Assembly: GCA_945952465.1 (NCBI GenBank)
Contig: CAMFIB010000001.1
Span: forward strand, 682,001 to 746,000
Direction of reading: 5' to 3'
Length of the DNA: 64,000 bases
Origin: an uncultured Pseudomonadota bacterium
Lineage (GTDB): Bacteria > Pseudomonadota > Gammaproteobacteria > Burkholderiales > Burkholderiaceae_C
Positions 7,873 through 17,101 of the stretch are shown here, in pieces. The translations under genes and the position numbers were made by a program. Under the pieces are notes generated by a model. That model had not been told where the DNA came from. It made no database searches and saw only the letters and a program-made list of their open reading frames with translations. Positions within the stretch are counted from its first letter, which is position 1, and every line of letters starts with the position of its first letter.

Positions 7873-10800
7873 TTAGGTCGTCGTGTTCGTGGTGTCCTCC
7901 TGTGCAGGGCTGGGGTCGACGCCGCCGTCGACGGTCGGCCACATGTCGGCCAGCTGCGGCGTGCGGTGGTCGCTGAAGTCGATCGGGCAGCCGCCGGAGC
8001 CGCAGTCGACGTGCTCGAGACCGATGTCCTCGTCCTGTGCCGGCGACTTGATGCCCGCCAGGATGGCCTCGAACTCTTCCCGCGTAACCGGCTGTTCAGG
8101 CTGGTACTCGTAGGCGGAACCGTCGATCTGCGGCATCACCGAGCAGCAGCGGATGCTGGACTGGCCGGAGATGAAGGTTTGGCGGAACGTGGCGTAGTCG
8201 ACCAGCTCGGGCTTGTACTTCAGCGTGTAGCTGACCTGGTTGCCGAAGTCGTGCCGGTTGCCCTGCACATCGGCGCCGTCGATCCAATAGGTCTCCAGCA
8301 GCTGCAGCCAGGTGTACTGTTCATCCGGTGTGGCCTCGGCCGCCGTGACGAGCTTGTCGCCCATGCCCAGCGTGCAGATGGCCGGCACTGTCGGGAAGCC
8401 GACGATCGTGGTGCCGGTGTAGGTCTTCAGCTCCTTGACCGGGTAGCCCAGAGCGCGGTATTCCTCGATCAGCGGGTCGTCGTGGCGGAACTGCACCCAG
8501 CGCAGGTACTCGCGCATCGAAGGCAGATGGGCGCCTTCGGTCAGCGCGAACAGCTTGGACGTGGTGCCAGCCGGCTTCACGGTGGTGACCGTGTGCGGCA
8601 TGACCGTGCCCAGTTCGGCGCTGTATTTGCGCGCCTCGTCCACGCAGGCGTTGCTGAACCGGCTCATGAGCAGCCAGAACTCGGCCGACTGGTTGAGGTC
8701 CACCAGACCCTTCCAGCCCAGCTTGAACCGTGCCCATGCGTACTCGTGAATGCCGGTGAAGCCCACGCCGATCCGGTTGGTGCGCTCGACCTCCTTGCCG
8801 TACAGGCAGTCCATCAGGTTGACCCGCAGCAGGGCGCGAGTGGCCGTGCGGAAGGCGTGCTCGACATCGTCGTCCCATTCGCGCAGCGCCTGGTCATCCC
8901 AGACGTAGCGCCAGCGCTCGCCCGCATGGAAGGGCACCACGTCGGCGATGACGCAGTAGCCGCCCAGCATGCCCAGCGAGATCTCGCCGCACTGCCCGGT
9001 CACGACCCCATTGAAGGTGCCTGTGTGGTTCTTCGGCTCGGTGAAGCAGAAGGTTTCACAAGGCAGATCGGCAAGGACTGCAACGACTTCGACGAAGCGG
9101 GCTGCGCTGCGGTTGGGCTGTGGAGCGGTGTAACTCAGGCGCGTCAGCGTCATCCCCAATTCATTCACCAACTTCCAGGCGTCGTAACCGCAGATCACCA
9201 AGCGCCAGATGGGTCGACAGTAGTAGACCTGCATGCCCCCCTTGCCGTCGGGCATCAACTTTTCGTGCTCGTCGGTCATCAAGGAGAATTTGGGCTGCGC
9301 ACCCAAGCGCGTCAACATCAGCCGTATGTCTTCCAAGAACTTACGATCGGTACTGCACAACTGGAAACTTTGACCCCCCTCGCGGTCAGTACATACGGCA
9401 CCGTCGGCATCCAACACACCCGCCAGCCAGTTCAGGCAGTACGACAGGTCCCCGGCAATAGGGACCCAAAATTTCGGCCGCATCGAGCCGTGGTACCACG
9501 TCTTCCGCTCGCAACTCGGATGCTCACTTCCGAAAGTGCCAACCAACCGGGATTCGCAAATGTATTTCGGCGCATAGAGCCACGAATGAGTCAGGTCCGT
9601 GTTGCCGTCACCACTATAGAAGCCTTGGCTGTAAGCAGACCGCTCGTCACCAAACTTCTCACCCCTCTCGACAACGGGCATCTGGTACTTGGCCAGACGG
9701 TCTCCCGGCTGAAGAGAGCCTGCCTCGCGACGTTCCCCCTGCGGGTTGTAGCGATCACCGTGCAAGACAAACTTGTGGGCAGGCGTGCAACGCAGACTGC
9801 TACCGTCGGAAAGCATCACTTTCACGGTGGCGTTCAGGCCCGTGGCGAAGGGTGTGACCGTGGAGAACTCCTGCCCGTTCCACACATCGACAGGGGTCCC
9901 GATCACGTCCCCGATCTGAACATAACCTTCGCTCGTCAAGATCGGTGTGTCTCCAGGCACACACGGGTTGGTGATCTGCGTGTACTGCTTGGTGGCGAAG
10001 ACCTTGGCCAGCGCCGCGGTCAGATCCAGCGTCTCCGCGTCAATCTGGAACCGGGCCGACTTGGCGTAGTCGCCGTCGAACAGGGCCTCGAGGCCTTCGT
10101 TCTTCTGCGTGAGCGCCGACACGGTGATGATCCCGGGCTCGCCGGTGCCATCGTGGTAGGCGGCCTGGATCGCCTTGTCGGCCACCAGGTGCGCCCAGGC
10201 GTGCATCGGGCTGACGCCACGCACCTGCGGCGTCTGCACGCCCTCCCAGAACTCCTCGTCGACGGTCACCGAGTTGTTGGAAGACCACAGCACGCCGCCG
10301 CGCTTCACCTCGATGAAGTCGGTGATGGTGCCGTCGCGCCAGGTCTTGGTGGCCATCCGCGCGGCGCGGCGCGCCCCGCCAACGAGAACGCATTCGGCAA
10401 GGTGGTGGTCGACGTGCATGGTCGCCAGCCACGGTGCCATGCCGCTGCCGCGAACCGAGCCAACCTTGGACAGGGCGGTCATCAGTGTGCCGGGACCGGA
10501 GGCAGGGCGACCCTGCATACCGGCGATCGGCTGGCCGCGGTGCCGGACCTTGGAGAAGTCCAACACCAGCGTGCGGTCGGCGTAGGTCTTCTTGAAGGTC
10601 AGCAGCTCGATGCGCTCGACAGCCTTGGCCCAGCCCTCGCGGCTGTCCGGCACCTCGAAGACGATCAGGCTCTGCCGATCGGGCATCACCGTGAACGACT
10701 CGTGGATCTCACCGGTGGCAACATCCGGGTGGTTCGGGTCGATGTACAGCACCAACTCGGGCATGTCCTGTGCCCAGTCGACGAGCATCATGTCGTCGTC

Positions 10801-12066
10801 GTAGGCGCGGCCGACGCCGGACCCGTTCAGCAGCAGGTAGAACAGCATGAAGCTGGCCGCGGCCGTGGCGCAATTACCCGTAAGCAAGCCGTTGGCGAGT
10901 ACGAACGTCCCAGTGACCGGCTCTTCCGGGCAATAGACGGTATCTCGGCCTGCCGGGGTGATGGACTTAACGCGCCATTCAACGCCGCGGCGGAGACGCA
11001 TGACATGCAAAGCCCTACCATTAGGGAACGATCCGTCACCCGGTACCCGCTCCATGACACGTTGGGTGGTCATCACCAAACCTGCGTAACCACTGTGTTC
11101 AGCTAACCATGAAGCGTGGCCTTCGTTTGCGGTCGAGATCTCCATCGCATGGGCAACGCCTTTGTGGCCGTCGGCAAGCCACCATCCGTAAATGAACCCG
11201 GCGATGTATTCGGGATCGTTGGAGAACGGAACGTCTTTAACTCCCTCGAATTTACCGATGTAATAAACCCGGTCGCCATCAGCACTCGGGGGAAGGGTAT
11301 AGCTGTAGCCGGCTGCGTCGAGCCAACCATGGATTTCGTCTCTGACGCAATCCTGCTTGCAGACCCGGATGCTGGCGTAAGTCCGCCCCTGCGAGAAGTG
11401 ACGTGTAGCGTCGATGCGGCTCTTGTGCGCTGAACCGTCTCCGAACACGATCCCGTGCACCACTGCGAGCGGATCAGCCTGCACATTACTGGCGATCGGA
11501 GCAATGACATCGCCCACGGCCAGTTCTGTTGTTACTGCTCCGTCACGCAGCTTCCAGCGGTGATTCGCGGTAGCGGTGACAGTTTTCCGCAGTTTCGAGA
11601 TTCCGCCGGAAGCGGCCACGAACTCGATCTCGAAAAGATCCTGTTCGCCGTGGGCATTGATGGCGGCCGGTCGAGGCTGGCCATCGCCAGCGATCACAGT
11701 CACAACCTGACCAGCAATCTTGCCGATCTCAATCGGCCCATGCTCCAGGGTTAGTACCCGAGTCCCTCGGTCCAGGCAATTCGTGAAAACTTCTTGGGGC
11801 CGATTGGGCTGGTTCTCGTCGCCGTGCTGAAGGTGGCGACCCGACAGCAGGAGCGAGCCCTGCCGCAGGTGATGGTGCATGGCGTGGAATTCCGCCTCTT
11901 GGTCTGCGGACCGCAGCAGCGAATTGCCAAGCGCCACGCGGTAGGAAACGTCTTCCCACGTCTCCAGCGTGCCGTCGGCCTTGCGGCGGTTCACGGTTCG
12001 GTCGGCCACTGCCGTCCCGATGCCGGGCGCGTAGGCCCGGGTTGGGGTTCCCCAACTGTCTTTCAT
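7873..12066 (-). CDS. nrdJ: Adenosylcobalamin-dependent ribonucleotide reductase (class II) with two inteins
   Basis: 1397-residue precursor. After removal of two inteins (302 and 324 residues) about 771 residues remain, the usual size for monomeric NrdJ, which reduces ribonucleotides using vitamin B12. Recognisable extein blocks: SYRVALGN near the N-terminus, LLNGSGVGRAYDDDM, the active-site NPCGEISLG (split by intein 2), TTVKPAGTTSKL, and a C-terminal Cys pair (DCGSGGCPIDF) for redox cycling. The ATG at 12066 follows GGGAGCATCA; the 60 residues of frame upstream are not gene-like. Upstream neighbour is the DNA polymerase gene. Confidence 0.93.
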   Translation of the reverse strand: MKDSWGTPTRAYAPGIGTAVADRTVNRRKADGTLETWEDVSYRVALGNSLLRSADQEAEFHAMHHHLRQGSLLLSGRHLQHGDENQPNRPQEVFTNCLDRGTRVLTLEHGPIEIGKIAGQVVTVIAGDGQPRPAAINAHGEQDLFEIEFVAASGGISKLRKTVTATANHRWKLRDGAVTTELAVGDVIAPIASNVQADPLAVVHGIVFGDGSAHKSRIDATRHFSQGRTYASIRVCKQDCVRDEIHGWLDAAGYSYTLPPSADGDRVYYIGKFEGVKDVPFSNDPEYIAGFIYGWWLADGHKGVAHAMEISTANEGHASWLAEHSGYAGLVMTTQRVMERVPGDGSFPNGRALHVMRLRRGVEWRVKSITPAGRDTVYCPEEPVTGTFVLANGLLTGNCATAAASFMLFYLLLNGSGVGRAYDDDMMLVDWAQDMPELVLYIDPNHPDVATGEIHESFTVMPDRQSLIVFEVPDSREGWAKAVERIELLTFKKTYADRTLVLDFSKVRHRGQPIAGMQGRPASGPGTLMTALSKVGSVRGSGMAPWLATMHVDHHLAECVLVGGARRAARMATKTWRDGTITDFIEVKRGGVLWSSNNSVTVDEEFWEGVQTPQVRGVSPMHAWAHLVADKAIQAAYHDGTGEPGIITVSALTQKNEGLEALFDGDYAKSARFQIDAETLDLTAALAKVFATKQYTQITNPCVPGDTPILTSEGYVQIGDVIGTPVDVWNGQEFSTVTPFATGLNATVKVMLSDGSSLRCTPAHKFVLHGDRYNPQGERREAGSLQPGDRLAKYQMPVVERGEKFGDERSAYSQGFYSGDGNTDLTHSWLYAPKYICESRLVGTFGSEHPSCERKTWYHGSMRPKFWVPIAGDLSYCLNWLAGVLDADGAVCTDREGGQSFQLCSTDRKFLEDIRLMLTRLGAQPKFSLMTDEHEKLMPDGKGGMQVYYCRPIWRLVICGYDAWKLVNELGMTLTRLSYTAPQPNRSAARFVEVVAVLADLPCETFCFTEPKNHTGTFNGVVTGQCGEISLGMLGGYCVIADVVPFHAGERWRYVWDDQALREWDDDVEHAFRTATRALLRVNLMDCLYGKEVERTNRIGVGFTGIHEYAWARFKLGWKGLVDLNQSAEFWLLMSRFSNACVDEARKYSAELGTVMPHTVTTVKPAGTTSKLFALTEGAHLPSMREYLRWVQFRHDDPLIEEYRALGYPVKELKTYTGTTIVGFPTVPAICTLGMGDKLVTAAEATPDEQYTWLQLLETYWIDGADVQGNRHDFGNQVSYTLKYKPELVDYATFRQTFISGQSSIRCCSVMPQIDGSAYEYQPEQPVTREEFEAILAGIKSPAQDEDIGLEHVDCGSGGCPIDFSDHRTPQLADMWPTVDGGVDPSPAQEDTTNTTT
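8992..9963 (-). other. Intein 2 in NrdJ (324 residues), splitting the active-site NP/CGEIS motif
   Basis: The insertion begins CVPGDTPILTSEGYVQIGD directly after the extein residues ITNP and ends TFNGVVTGQ before CGEISLG, so it interrupts the most conserved active-site motif of the enzyme. SLRCTPAHKFVLHG is the block B Thr-x-x-His. Two LAGLIDADG motifs are present (GFYSGDGNTD and LAGVLDADGAV). The last intein residue is Gln, a known but less common alternative to Asn. Confidence 0.9.
10873..11778 (-). other. Intein 1 in NrdJ (302 residues, LAGLIDADG type)
   Basis: The intein begins at Cys97 of the precursor (CLDRGTRVLTLEHGPIEIG, block A-like) and ends ANGLLTGN before Cys+1 (CATAAASF). An N3-like block (VTATANHRWKLRDG) is present. 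Internal motifs GIVFGDGSAH and GFIYGWWLADGHK resemble the paired LAGLIDADG helices of a homing endonuclease. The penultimate residue is Gly instead of the usual His, so splicing chemistry may be unusual. Confidence 0.88.
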
Positions 12067-12113
12067 TGATGCTCCCTGATGGTTTCTTGTTTTTGTTCTT
12101 CGGGTTGCGTCTC

Positions 12114-15100
12114 TCAAGCGGTTACCAGTTCTGCGGTCTCCTCGGTTTTCTTCGTTGCAAAAAGTTGGTCGATCGCAGCCTGCACCTGCTCGTCGGTGAA
12201 CTGGGTGCCGATCTCGATCGGGGTGGAAAGGTCGCGGCCGATGCACAGCGTCGACTCCATCGGGATGTCGAGGTTGGCGTACTGCTGGACCATGCAGGCG
12301 TGCGCTTCACGGATGAAGGCAACAGCCTGGTTGCGGTGAACGCTGGAGAGCGTTTCGTCGTGGACCGGCGCGATGAACCGGGCGTCGTACTTGCCGGTGA
12401 ACAGTCCGCGTTTCCACATGCTGGCCATGGCCAATTTGGTCTGCTCGGCTGCGGAGCCTTGGATCTCCATGTTCACGCCCTGACGCTCCCCGCGCATGTT
12501 GTCCCACTGGTTGTTGGACAGGGCGCTCGCGGAAAGGTGGCGGCGCGCACCCAGCATGGTGGTCGTGAAGCCGGTGCGCTTGACCCGGGCGGTGACCTCA
12601 TCCTTCCAGATGTTGATCCCCGGGAATGCCCGGTCCTTGGCGTCGATCAGCTCCTGAGCCACCTCTTCGGTGGAACGCAGGGTCATCGCCACCTTGGGGG
12701 CCATGGCGCCGAACTGGGTCGCGAAGTTCACCGTCTTGCCGTCGTCACGCAGATCGTCAGCCTTGCCCTTGACAGCCTTGTCGGTGGACTTGCGCATGGC
12801 CACGAACTCTTCGTAGGTCACCGCCTTGCCCCAAAGCGCCTCGGATGCCGCCACGGCAATCAGAGAGTGGCCGTCGCGGCGGTTGTCGCCGACGTAGCAG
12901 GAGCGCAACGCCTCGTCGCCGGAGGCGAAAGCGCACAACACCAGCTCCTGAGCCTTGAAGTCGAGCGAGACGACGATGGCGTCGTCATGGTGGGCCTTGA
13001 GGACTTCTCGGAACCCGCCCTTGGTGGGCAGCTGTTGCAGGTTGGGGTCCGTGCTGCTGTAGCGCCGGGTCGCCGCCTCGCACTGGTTCATGTTCGAGTG
13101 CACCAGGCCGTCGGTCCAGTGTGGGCAAGCCTTGTACGGCTTGTAGAACATCTTGCGCAGCGTCATCACGCGCTTCAGGGCGGAGAACGCCTCCAGCGCG
13201 GCGCGACACTCGGCATCCAGCTCATCCTTGAATAGGGCGAACTCGACCGCGTCGTCGTCGGTGCTGGCCTTCTTGATCCAGTTGGCTCGGTCCTGCTCGG
13301 TGACGTTAACTGAGCTGGGGTCCTTCTGATACTTGCGCAGCTTCGAGAAGCTGGCGGCGAATTCCTCGTCTTCCCGCTCACGCTCGGTCAGCTTGTTGTA
13401 GATGCGGGGCGTGATGCCGATCACGCGGTACATGAGGTTGCGCATCTGCACCGGGCTGTCGAAGTTGATCTTCGGCTCCCCGTTGAAGTTGCGCTTCACG
13501 ACCGCGTTCAGCACGCCGACATTGCCTTCGACCAGCGCGCCGGCGAGAAGGCGGACGTCGTCGTTGTCGGGGTAGGCGGCCAGCATCTCGGCAGAGACCG
13601 CTTCGGGCTTGCGCTTGCGGCTCGTGAACTCGTTGCCGGTCACGAACTGCACAGCCTGCTTCACGGCACCCAGCTCGACCGATTCGGCCACGGGCAGCAC
13701 GGTGCCGTCCCAGCCGCGGCTGATCAGGAAGGCGCGCAGCGTGCCCCAGGCCTCGTCGAACTTCTTGTCGTCGGCGGTCTCCAGCGCGCGCAGCTTGGAC
13801 ATCGAGGCCGGGACGCCCTGCACGAAAGCCAGCGACGTCAGGTACTGCGGCAGGGTCTCGACCTCGCGAAATGCCCGCAGCGAGCCTTCCATTTCCATGA
13901 TGGTCAGGAAGTGGCTGTGCAGGGCTGACGTGCAGACCGTGTCGTCGCAGCCGTAGTTCTTGACGTGACGGCCGGTCAGCTCACGCATCTTGTACTGGCG
14001 GCGTTCCCACATCTCGACGTCGTCGGAGTCGCCGACCGCCTTCTCGAACTCGGCCTTCTGGTTGCCACCTGTGGGCAGCGTGCCGATCGGTCCTTCCATC
14101 GTCACCGTGTCCTCGTAGGTGGCCTGGGTGTAGCCGAGGTGGTGGTTCGACCGGAACTTCAGACCGCGCGGCAGGTTCTCGTTAACGTAGGACGCGCCGA
14201 TCATGGTGTCGACGGCGTTGGGCACGAAGCCGCCCCAGCCGTTGTCCCGCCAGTCGTCGCCCCACGCCTTGTAGAGGACCGGGAACTCGAAGGCGCGGTT
14301 GTGAATGACGGTTTCGTGCAGGGTGGTCGGGACCGCCTCGACCAGCTCGCGGCATTGCTTGCTGGTGATGTTGGTGTACCCGGGCTCCTCGCGGTGATCG
14401 ACGCAGGCGTAGATCGTGTGCTGGTGGTTGCTGCCGAAGGTCAGGGACATGCCGGTCAGCTCGTGGCCGAGCGTGTCAACCTTGCCGGCGTCGGGGTCCC
14501 GATCGCGAACCTGCAGCATCCACAGATCGGATTCCATGCTGGAGGAGGTCTCAATGTCGAGTGCGGTGAAGTCGCCCTGCCGGACCGCGACCTTGAGCCG
14601 GCTCAAAGCCTCCTCGTAATTCTCGGCCGTGACCAGCGTCTTGGTGCCGTAGTAGGACTTCAGGCGGTGCATGCGCAGTGCCTCCGGCACGTCCTCCCAG
14701 CACTGCACCATGCCGGCCTGCCACTCCAACGGCCGGCTCATGGTGTTGACTTCATGTGGCATCAGGCTGGCAACGCGCCACGAAATGGTCACACCGTCGA
14801 TCTGATCGAGGATGAGCTTGAGCTTGGGCATATTCGGCACAGAGACCGCAAGGTCCTGCAGCTCGCCATGCGCGATCATCCGTTCCAGCTCATCCAGGCC
14901 CTCAAAGCCAAACTTGCGCACCAGCTCGACCCAAGCCGCGTCGCCGAAGCCGACGGCGCCCTTGATCTTGTCCGAGGTGTCGCCGACCAGCGCCTTGTAG
15001 AGGGTGATGTACTTCGGCGGGAACATGCCATATGGGTTCTTGTTCAGTTCCCGCATGCGGTACACGTCGGTGTTGCTGTCGATCAGCACGCACAGGTCGC

Positions 15101-15539
15101 CATCGACCGTGACCACGGTGTTGCGCTCGCCGCGCAAGTTGCGGCACAGGTAGGCGATGACGTCGTCGGCTTCAACACCGGCGTTCGTCACGATCTGCAC
15201 GCCCAGCTTGCGCAGGGCTTCGGTGACCATGCCGCGGGCACGCTGCAGCTGCTCGGAGACTGCAGGGGCCTTGCTTCGGCCAGCCTTGTAGCCGGGCAGG
15301 TGTGCCTGACGAAGGCCCTTGGCATTGAAGCCGTCCCAGACGCCAATCACCTTGCGCGGCGCGACACCGAAGTGCGCCAGTGTGTCGGCAAAGTCGCTGC
15401 TGAAGTTGTCGAAACCATATTCGGCCGAGTTGACGTAGATCTTCTCGCCGTCGTGGTCCACCCGCTGACCGTTTTCGTGGTCAGTTCCACGCAACTGCGA
15501 TGCGTTCAGCATCGAGTTGAGATCGAGGATGAGCCTCAT
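12114..15539 (-). CDS. polA: Family A DNA polymerase with 5'-3' (FEN) and 3'-5' exonuclease domains
   Basis: 1141 residues from the ATG at 15539 (MRLILDLNSM), which overlaps the preceding stop as ATGA. The N-terminal 5' nuclease/FEN domain shows VWDGFNAKGLRQAHLPGYK, GVEADDVIAYL and GDTSDKIKG. The middle 3'-5' exonuclease has ALDIETSSS and IHNRAFEFP. The polymerase has motif A SLDFKAQEL, motif B KTVNFATQFG and motif C PVHDE. Full-length three-domain PolI architecture is uncommon for phages, which often drop the FEN domain or encode it separately. One CCCCGACAAC motif lies at 13562-13572 and encodes Pro-Asp-Asn. Confidence 0.93.
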   Translation of the reverse strand: MRLILDLNSMLNASQLRGTDHENGQRVDHDGEKIYVNSAEYGFDNFSSDFADTLAHFGVAPRKVIGVWDGFNAKGLRQAHLPGYKAGRSKAPAVSEQLQRARGMVTEALRKLGVQIVTNAGVEADDVIAYLCRNLRGERNTVVTVDGDLCVLIDSNTDVYRMRELNKNPYGMFPPKYITLYKALVGDTSDKIKGAVGFGDAAWVELVRKFGFEGLDELERMIAHGELQDLAVSVPNMPKLKLILDQIDGVTISWRVASLMPHEVNTMSRPLEWQAGMVQCWEDVPEALRMHRLKSYYGTKTLVTAENYEEALSRLKVAVRQGDFTALDIETSSSMESDLWMLQVRDRDPDAGKVDTLGHELTGMSLTFGSNHQHTIYACVDHREEPGYTNITSKQCRELVEAVPTTLHETVIHNRAFEFPVLYKAWGDDWRDNGWGGFVPNAVDTMIGASYVNENLPRGLKFRSNHHLGYTQATYEDTVTMEGPIGTLPTGGNQKAEFEKAVGDSDDVEMWERRQYKMRELTGRHVKNYGCDDTVCTSALHSHFLTIMEMEGSLRAFREVETLPQYLTSLAFVQGVPASMSKLRALETADDKKFDEAWGTLRAFLISRGWDGTVLPVAESVELGAVKQAVQFVTGNEFTSRKRKPEAVSAEMLAAYPDNDDVRLLAGALVEGNVGVLNAVVKRNFNGEPKINFDSPVQMRNLMYRVIGITPRIYNKLTEREREDEEFAASFSKLRKYQKDPSSVNVTEQDRANWIKKASTDDDAVEFALFKDELDAECRAALEAFSALKRVMTLRKMFYKPYKACPHWTDGLVHSNMNQCEAATRRYSSTDPNLQQLPTKGGFREVLKAHHDDAIVVSLDFKAQELVLCAFASGDEALRSCYVGDNRRDGHSLIAVAASEALWGKAVTYEEFVAMRKSTDKAVKGKADDLRDDGKTVNFATQFGAMAPKVAMTLRSTEEVAQELIDAKDRAFPGINIWKDEVTARVKRTGFTTTMLGARRHLSASALSNNQWDNMRGERQGVNMEIQGSAAEQTKLAMASMWKRGLFTGKYDARFIAPVHDETLSSVHRNQAVAFIREAHACMVQQYANLDIPMESTLCIGRDLSTPIEIGTQFTDEQVQAAIDQLFATKKTEETAELVTA

Positions 15540-15772
15540 GCCAGATACCACTTGAAGAAGGGCGGCACGGTCAGCATGAAGCCGACGAAGGCCGCGAACC
15601 AGTTCAGCTCGACGAGATAGGCCAGGTCCCACCACTCTTCCATCGAGCAGTCTTCGGCGACCTTCAAGGTGTAGCTGCAACCGGCCGCCCAGGCCAGTTG
15701 GATCAGCGTCAGCGCGACGCTGACGATGAGGCCGATGAGCGCGGTGATTTCCAAAAGGACTTCGGGGTTCAT
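15536..15772 (-). CDS. Small membrane protein
   Basis: 78 residues from the ATG at 15772, preceded by AAGAGG and overlapping the upstream stop as ATGA. Two hydrophobic segments (ALIGLIVSVALTLIQLAWA and FAAFVGFMLTVPPFF) flank an acidic loop. Function unknown; it sits between the polymerase gene and a small protein of unknown function. Confidence 0.6.
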   Translation of the reverse strand: MNPEVLLEITALIGLIVSVALTLIQLAWAAGCSYTLKVAEDCSMEEWWDLAYLVELNWFAAFVGFMLTVPPFFKWYLA

Positions 15773-16140
15773 GTGAGAGCCTCTTCTTTTTCTTCCGGAA
15801 CGTCGTCGTCCGCGTTGCTGCACAAGTGGACGTCGCGGCGGCGGTATTGGGGCAGGGTCCGTGGATCGAGCCACGGGGGGTAGATGGCCTGCGCAGGCGT
15901 TTCCTGCACAGGTACTGTCTTCGTGTTGACGTACTCGACCCGTTCACCCGACTTGAGTTTGGTGACGGTTCCGAGCCGTGTGGTACGGCTGAGCCAGCCA
16001 TAAACGAAATTGGCCGTCATGCCCTTCAACTTGGCGACAGCGACAAGGCCGGCGCGTGTCTTCGGGCTCTGCAGAAGCGCCAACAAAGTGGCCTCCATCT
16101 TGGCGTTTCGGATCTGCTTCTTGATCGAGGCGGTGGTCAT
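15769..16140 (-). CDS. Hypothetical protein, possible DNA-binding N-terminus
   Basis: 123 residues from the ATG at 16140 (MTTASIKKQIRNAKM). The N-terminal part looks helix-turn-helix-like: LLALLQSPKTRAGLVAVAKL, then TANFVYGWLSRTTRLGTVTKLKSGERVEYV, where winged-helix proteins have a helix and a beta wing. The tail is acidic. It overlaps both neighbours by 4 bases. Regulatory role is only suggested. Confidence 0.55.
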   Translation of the reverse strand: MTTASIKKQIRNAKMEATLLALLQSPKTRAGLVAVAKLKGMTANFVYGWLSRTTRLGTVTKLKSGERVEYVNTKTVPVQETPAQAIYPPWLDPRTLPQYRRRDVHLCSNADDDVPEEKEEALT

Positions 16141-16385
16141 GGGTGGTACCCCTTCAGGTACTTCTCCCACTGGCCTTGGCAGATCAGGCAGCGGATCTTG
16201 CCCATCGCCAGGCGACCGGGTTCGATGGGGTTGTCGCAGTCGCGGCACTCGGTATGCGGCCAAGTGCAATCGGCGTTCTGGGTCTGCTCTGGTTGGGCGC
16301 GCAGCTGCGCGGCACGAATGGAATCGTCCGCGCGCTGCTGTTCCAATTCAGAGGCCCGGTCTAGCGGGTCACTGAATCGGGACAT
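16137..16385 (-). CDS. DksA/TraR-type C4 zinc finger protein
   Basis: 82 residues. The C-terminal half (CRDCDNPIEPGRLAMGKIRCLICQ) is the four-Cys finger of the DksA/TraR family, with the family's C-x2-C, Ile-Pro-x-x-Arg-like turn and C-x2-C. The N-terminal half is a short coiled helix. In this family small phage members bind the RNA polymerase secondary channel and alter promoter choice. One base separates it from the preceding gene. Confidence 0.8.
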   Translation of the reverse strand: MSRFSDPLDRASELEQQRADDSIRAAQLRAQPEQTQNADCTWPHTECRDCDNPIEPGRLAMGKIRCLICQGQWEKYLKGYHP

Positions 16386-16386
16386 C

Positions 16387-16866
16387 TCAGCTGCGGATCA
16401 GGTTCTTTTCTGCTTCGATGGCCCGGAGTTTCAGCTCCAGGATGGCCAGCGCATTCCACGCTTCATGCGCGGCGTGCAGCAGGCCAGTCTCGACATCACG
16501 CTCCTCGAACGAGCCGAAGAGCCGGTGGCGCTCCTTGGCGTTGCCATAGCGCTTGATCCCGTTGTCGACGTGCTGCCACCCGTCCTCGGTGTACTTGCGA
16601 GCGCCGTAGGTGCCGACTTCAGCCACGGCGAGGATGGCACGGGAGAAACCGTTGACGACGAGGCCCGCCAGCACCTTCCCGGCATCCAGCTTGGCGCCGG
16701 GAGCGTGTTGAGGAACGCCGTTGGGATCTGCCTGGCCGGGCAGGACGCGAACGTCCGGGTCTTCGGGTCGGACCGGATAGGTACCCAGAATCTTCGAAGG
16801 ATCGAAGGCGCGGTGGGTCGGGAGGGAATTGCCCGGAATGGGCGGTTCAGGACTGATGTGGTCCAT
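16387..16866 (-). CDS. dATP/dGTP diphosphohydrolase-like protein (DUF5664 type)
   Basis: 159 residues starting at the ATG at 16866 behind GGAGCTTCGC. The core GAKLDAGKVLAGLVVNGFS, YGARKYTEDGWQHVDNG and DVETGLLHAAHEAWNALAILE matches the phage family annotated as dATP/dGTP diphosphohydrolase N-terminal domain, seen in phages that change their dNTP pools. The family is known beside phage replication genes, as here. Substrate cannot be read from sequence. Confidence 0.75.
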   Translation of the reverse strand: MDHISPEPPIPGNSLPTHRAFDPSKILGTYPVRPEDPDVRVLPGQADPNGVPQHAPGAKLDAGKVLAGLVVNGFSRAILAVAEVGTYGARKYTEDGWQHVDNGIKRYGNAKERHRLFGSFEERDVETGLLHAAHEAWNALAILELKLRAIEAEKNLIRS

Positions 16867-17101
16867 GCGAAGCTCCGTTTTTGTTTTTGTTATCGAGCTG
16901 GACAAACAACCTGCGCCAGATGTACCCCCGGAGCAGGCTCACGACCGTGAAGAGCATCGTGATGGAGAGATTTTCAGTGAAGGAAGTTTGCAGGTGCCAC
17001 CCTGGCTTGACCACAAACTCCCACACCAAGGCTGAAATGATAAAGCCCGAGCCGATGTTCAGCAACTGCTCGAGGAAACTCATTTTGCGGCTCTGGCTCA
17101 T
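16847..17101 (-). CDS. Two-helix membrane protein (DUF7220-like)
   Basis: 84 residues from the ATG at 17101 (GAGGAG five bases upstream; ATGA overlap with the preceding gene). MSQSRKMSFLEQLLNIGSGF, then ISALVWEFVV and a second hydrophobic stretch ITMLFTVVSLLRGYIWRRLF fit a widespread family of small phage proteins often found beside DNA replication genes. Function unknown. Confidence 0.65.
   Translation of the reverse strand: MSQSRKMSFLEQLLNIGSGFIISALVWEFVVKPGWHLQTSFTENLSITMLFTVVSLLRGYIWRRLFVQLDNKNKNGASHGPHQS

Noticed and set aside
7447-11106. 1219-codon open frame on the plus strand opposite nrdJ
   Set aside because: Shadow of a GC-rich gene: it lies antisense to an unmistakable NrdJ with inteins, and its translation is low-complexity without domains.
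12042-13235. 397-codon plus-strand frame opposite the polymerase gene
   Set aside because: Antisense shadow of the polymerase domain; no motifs.
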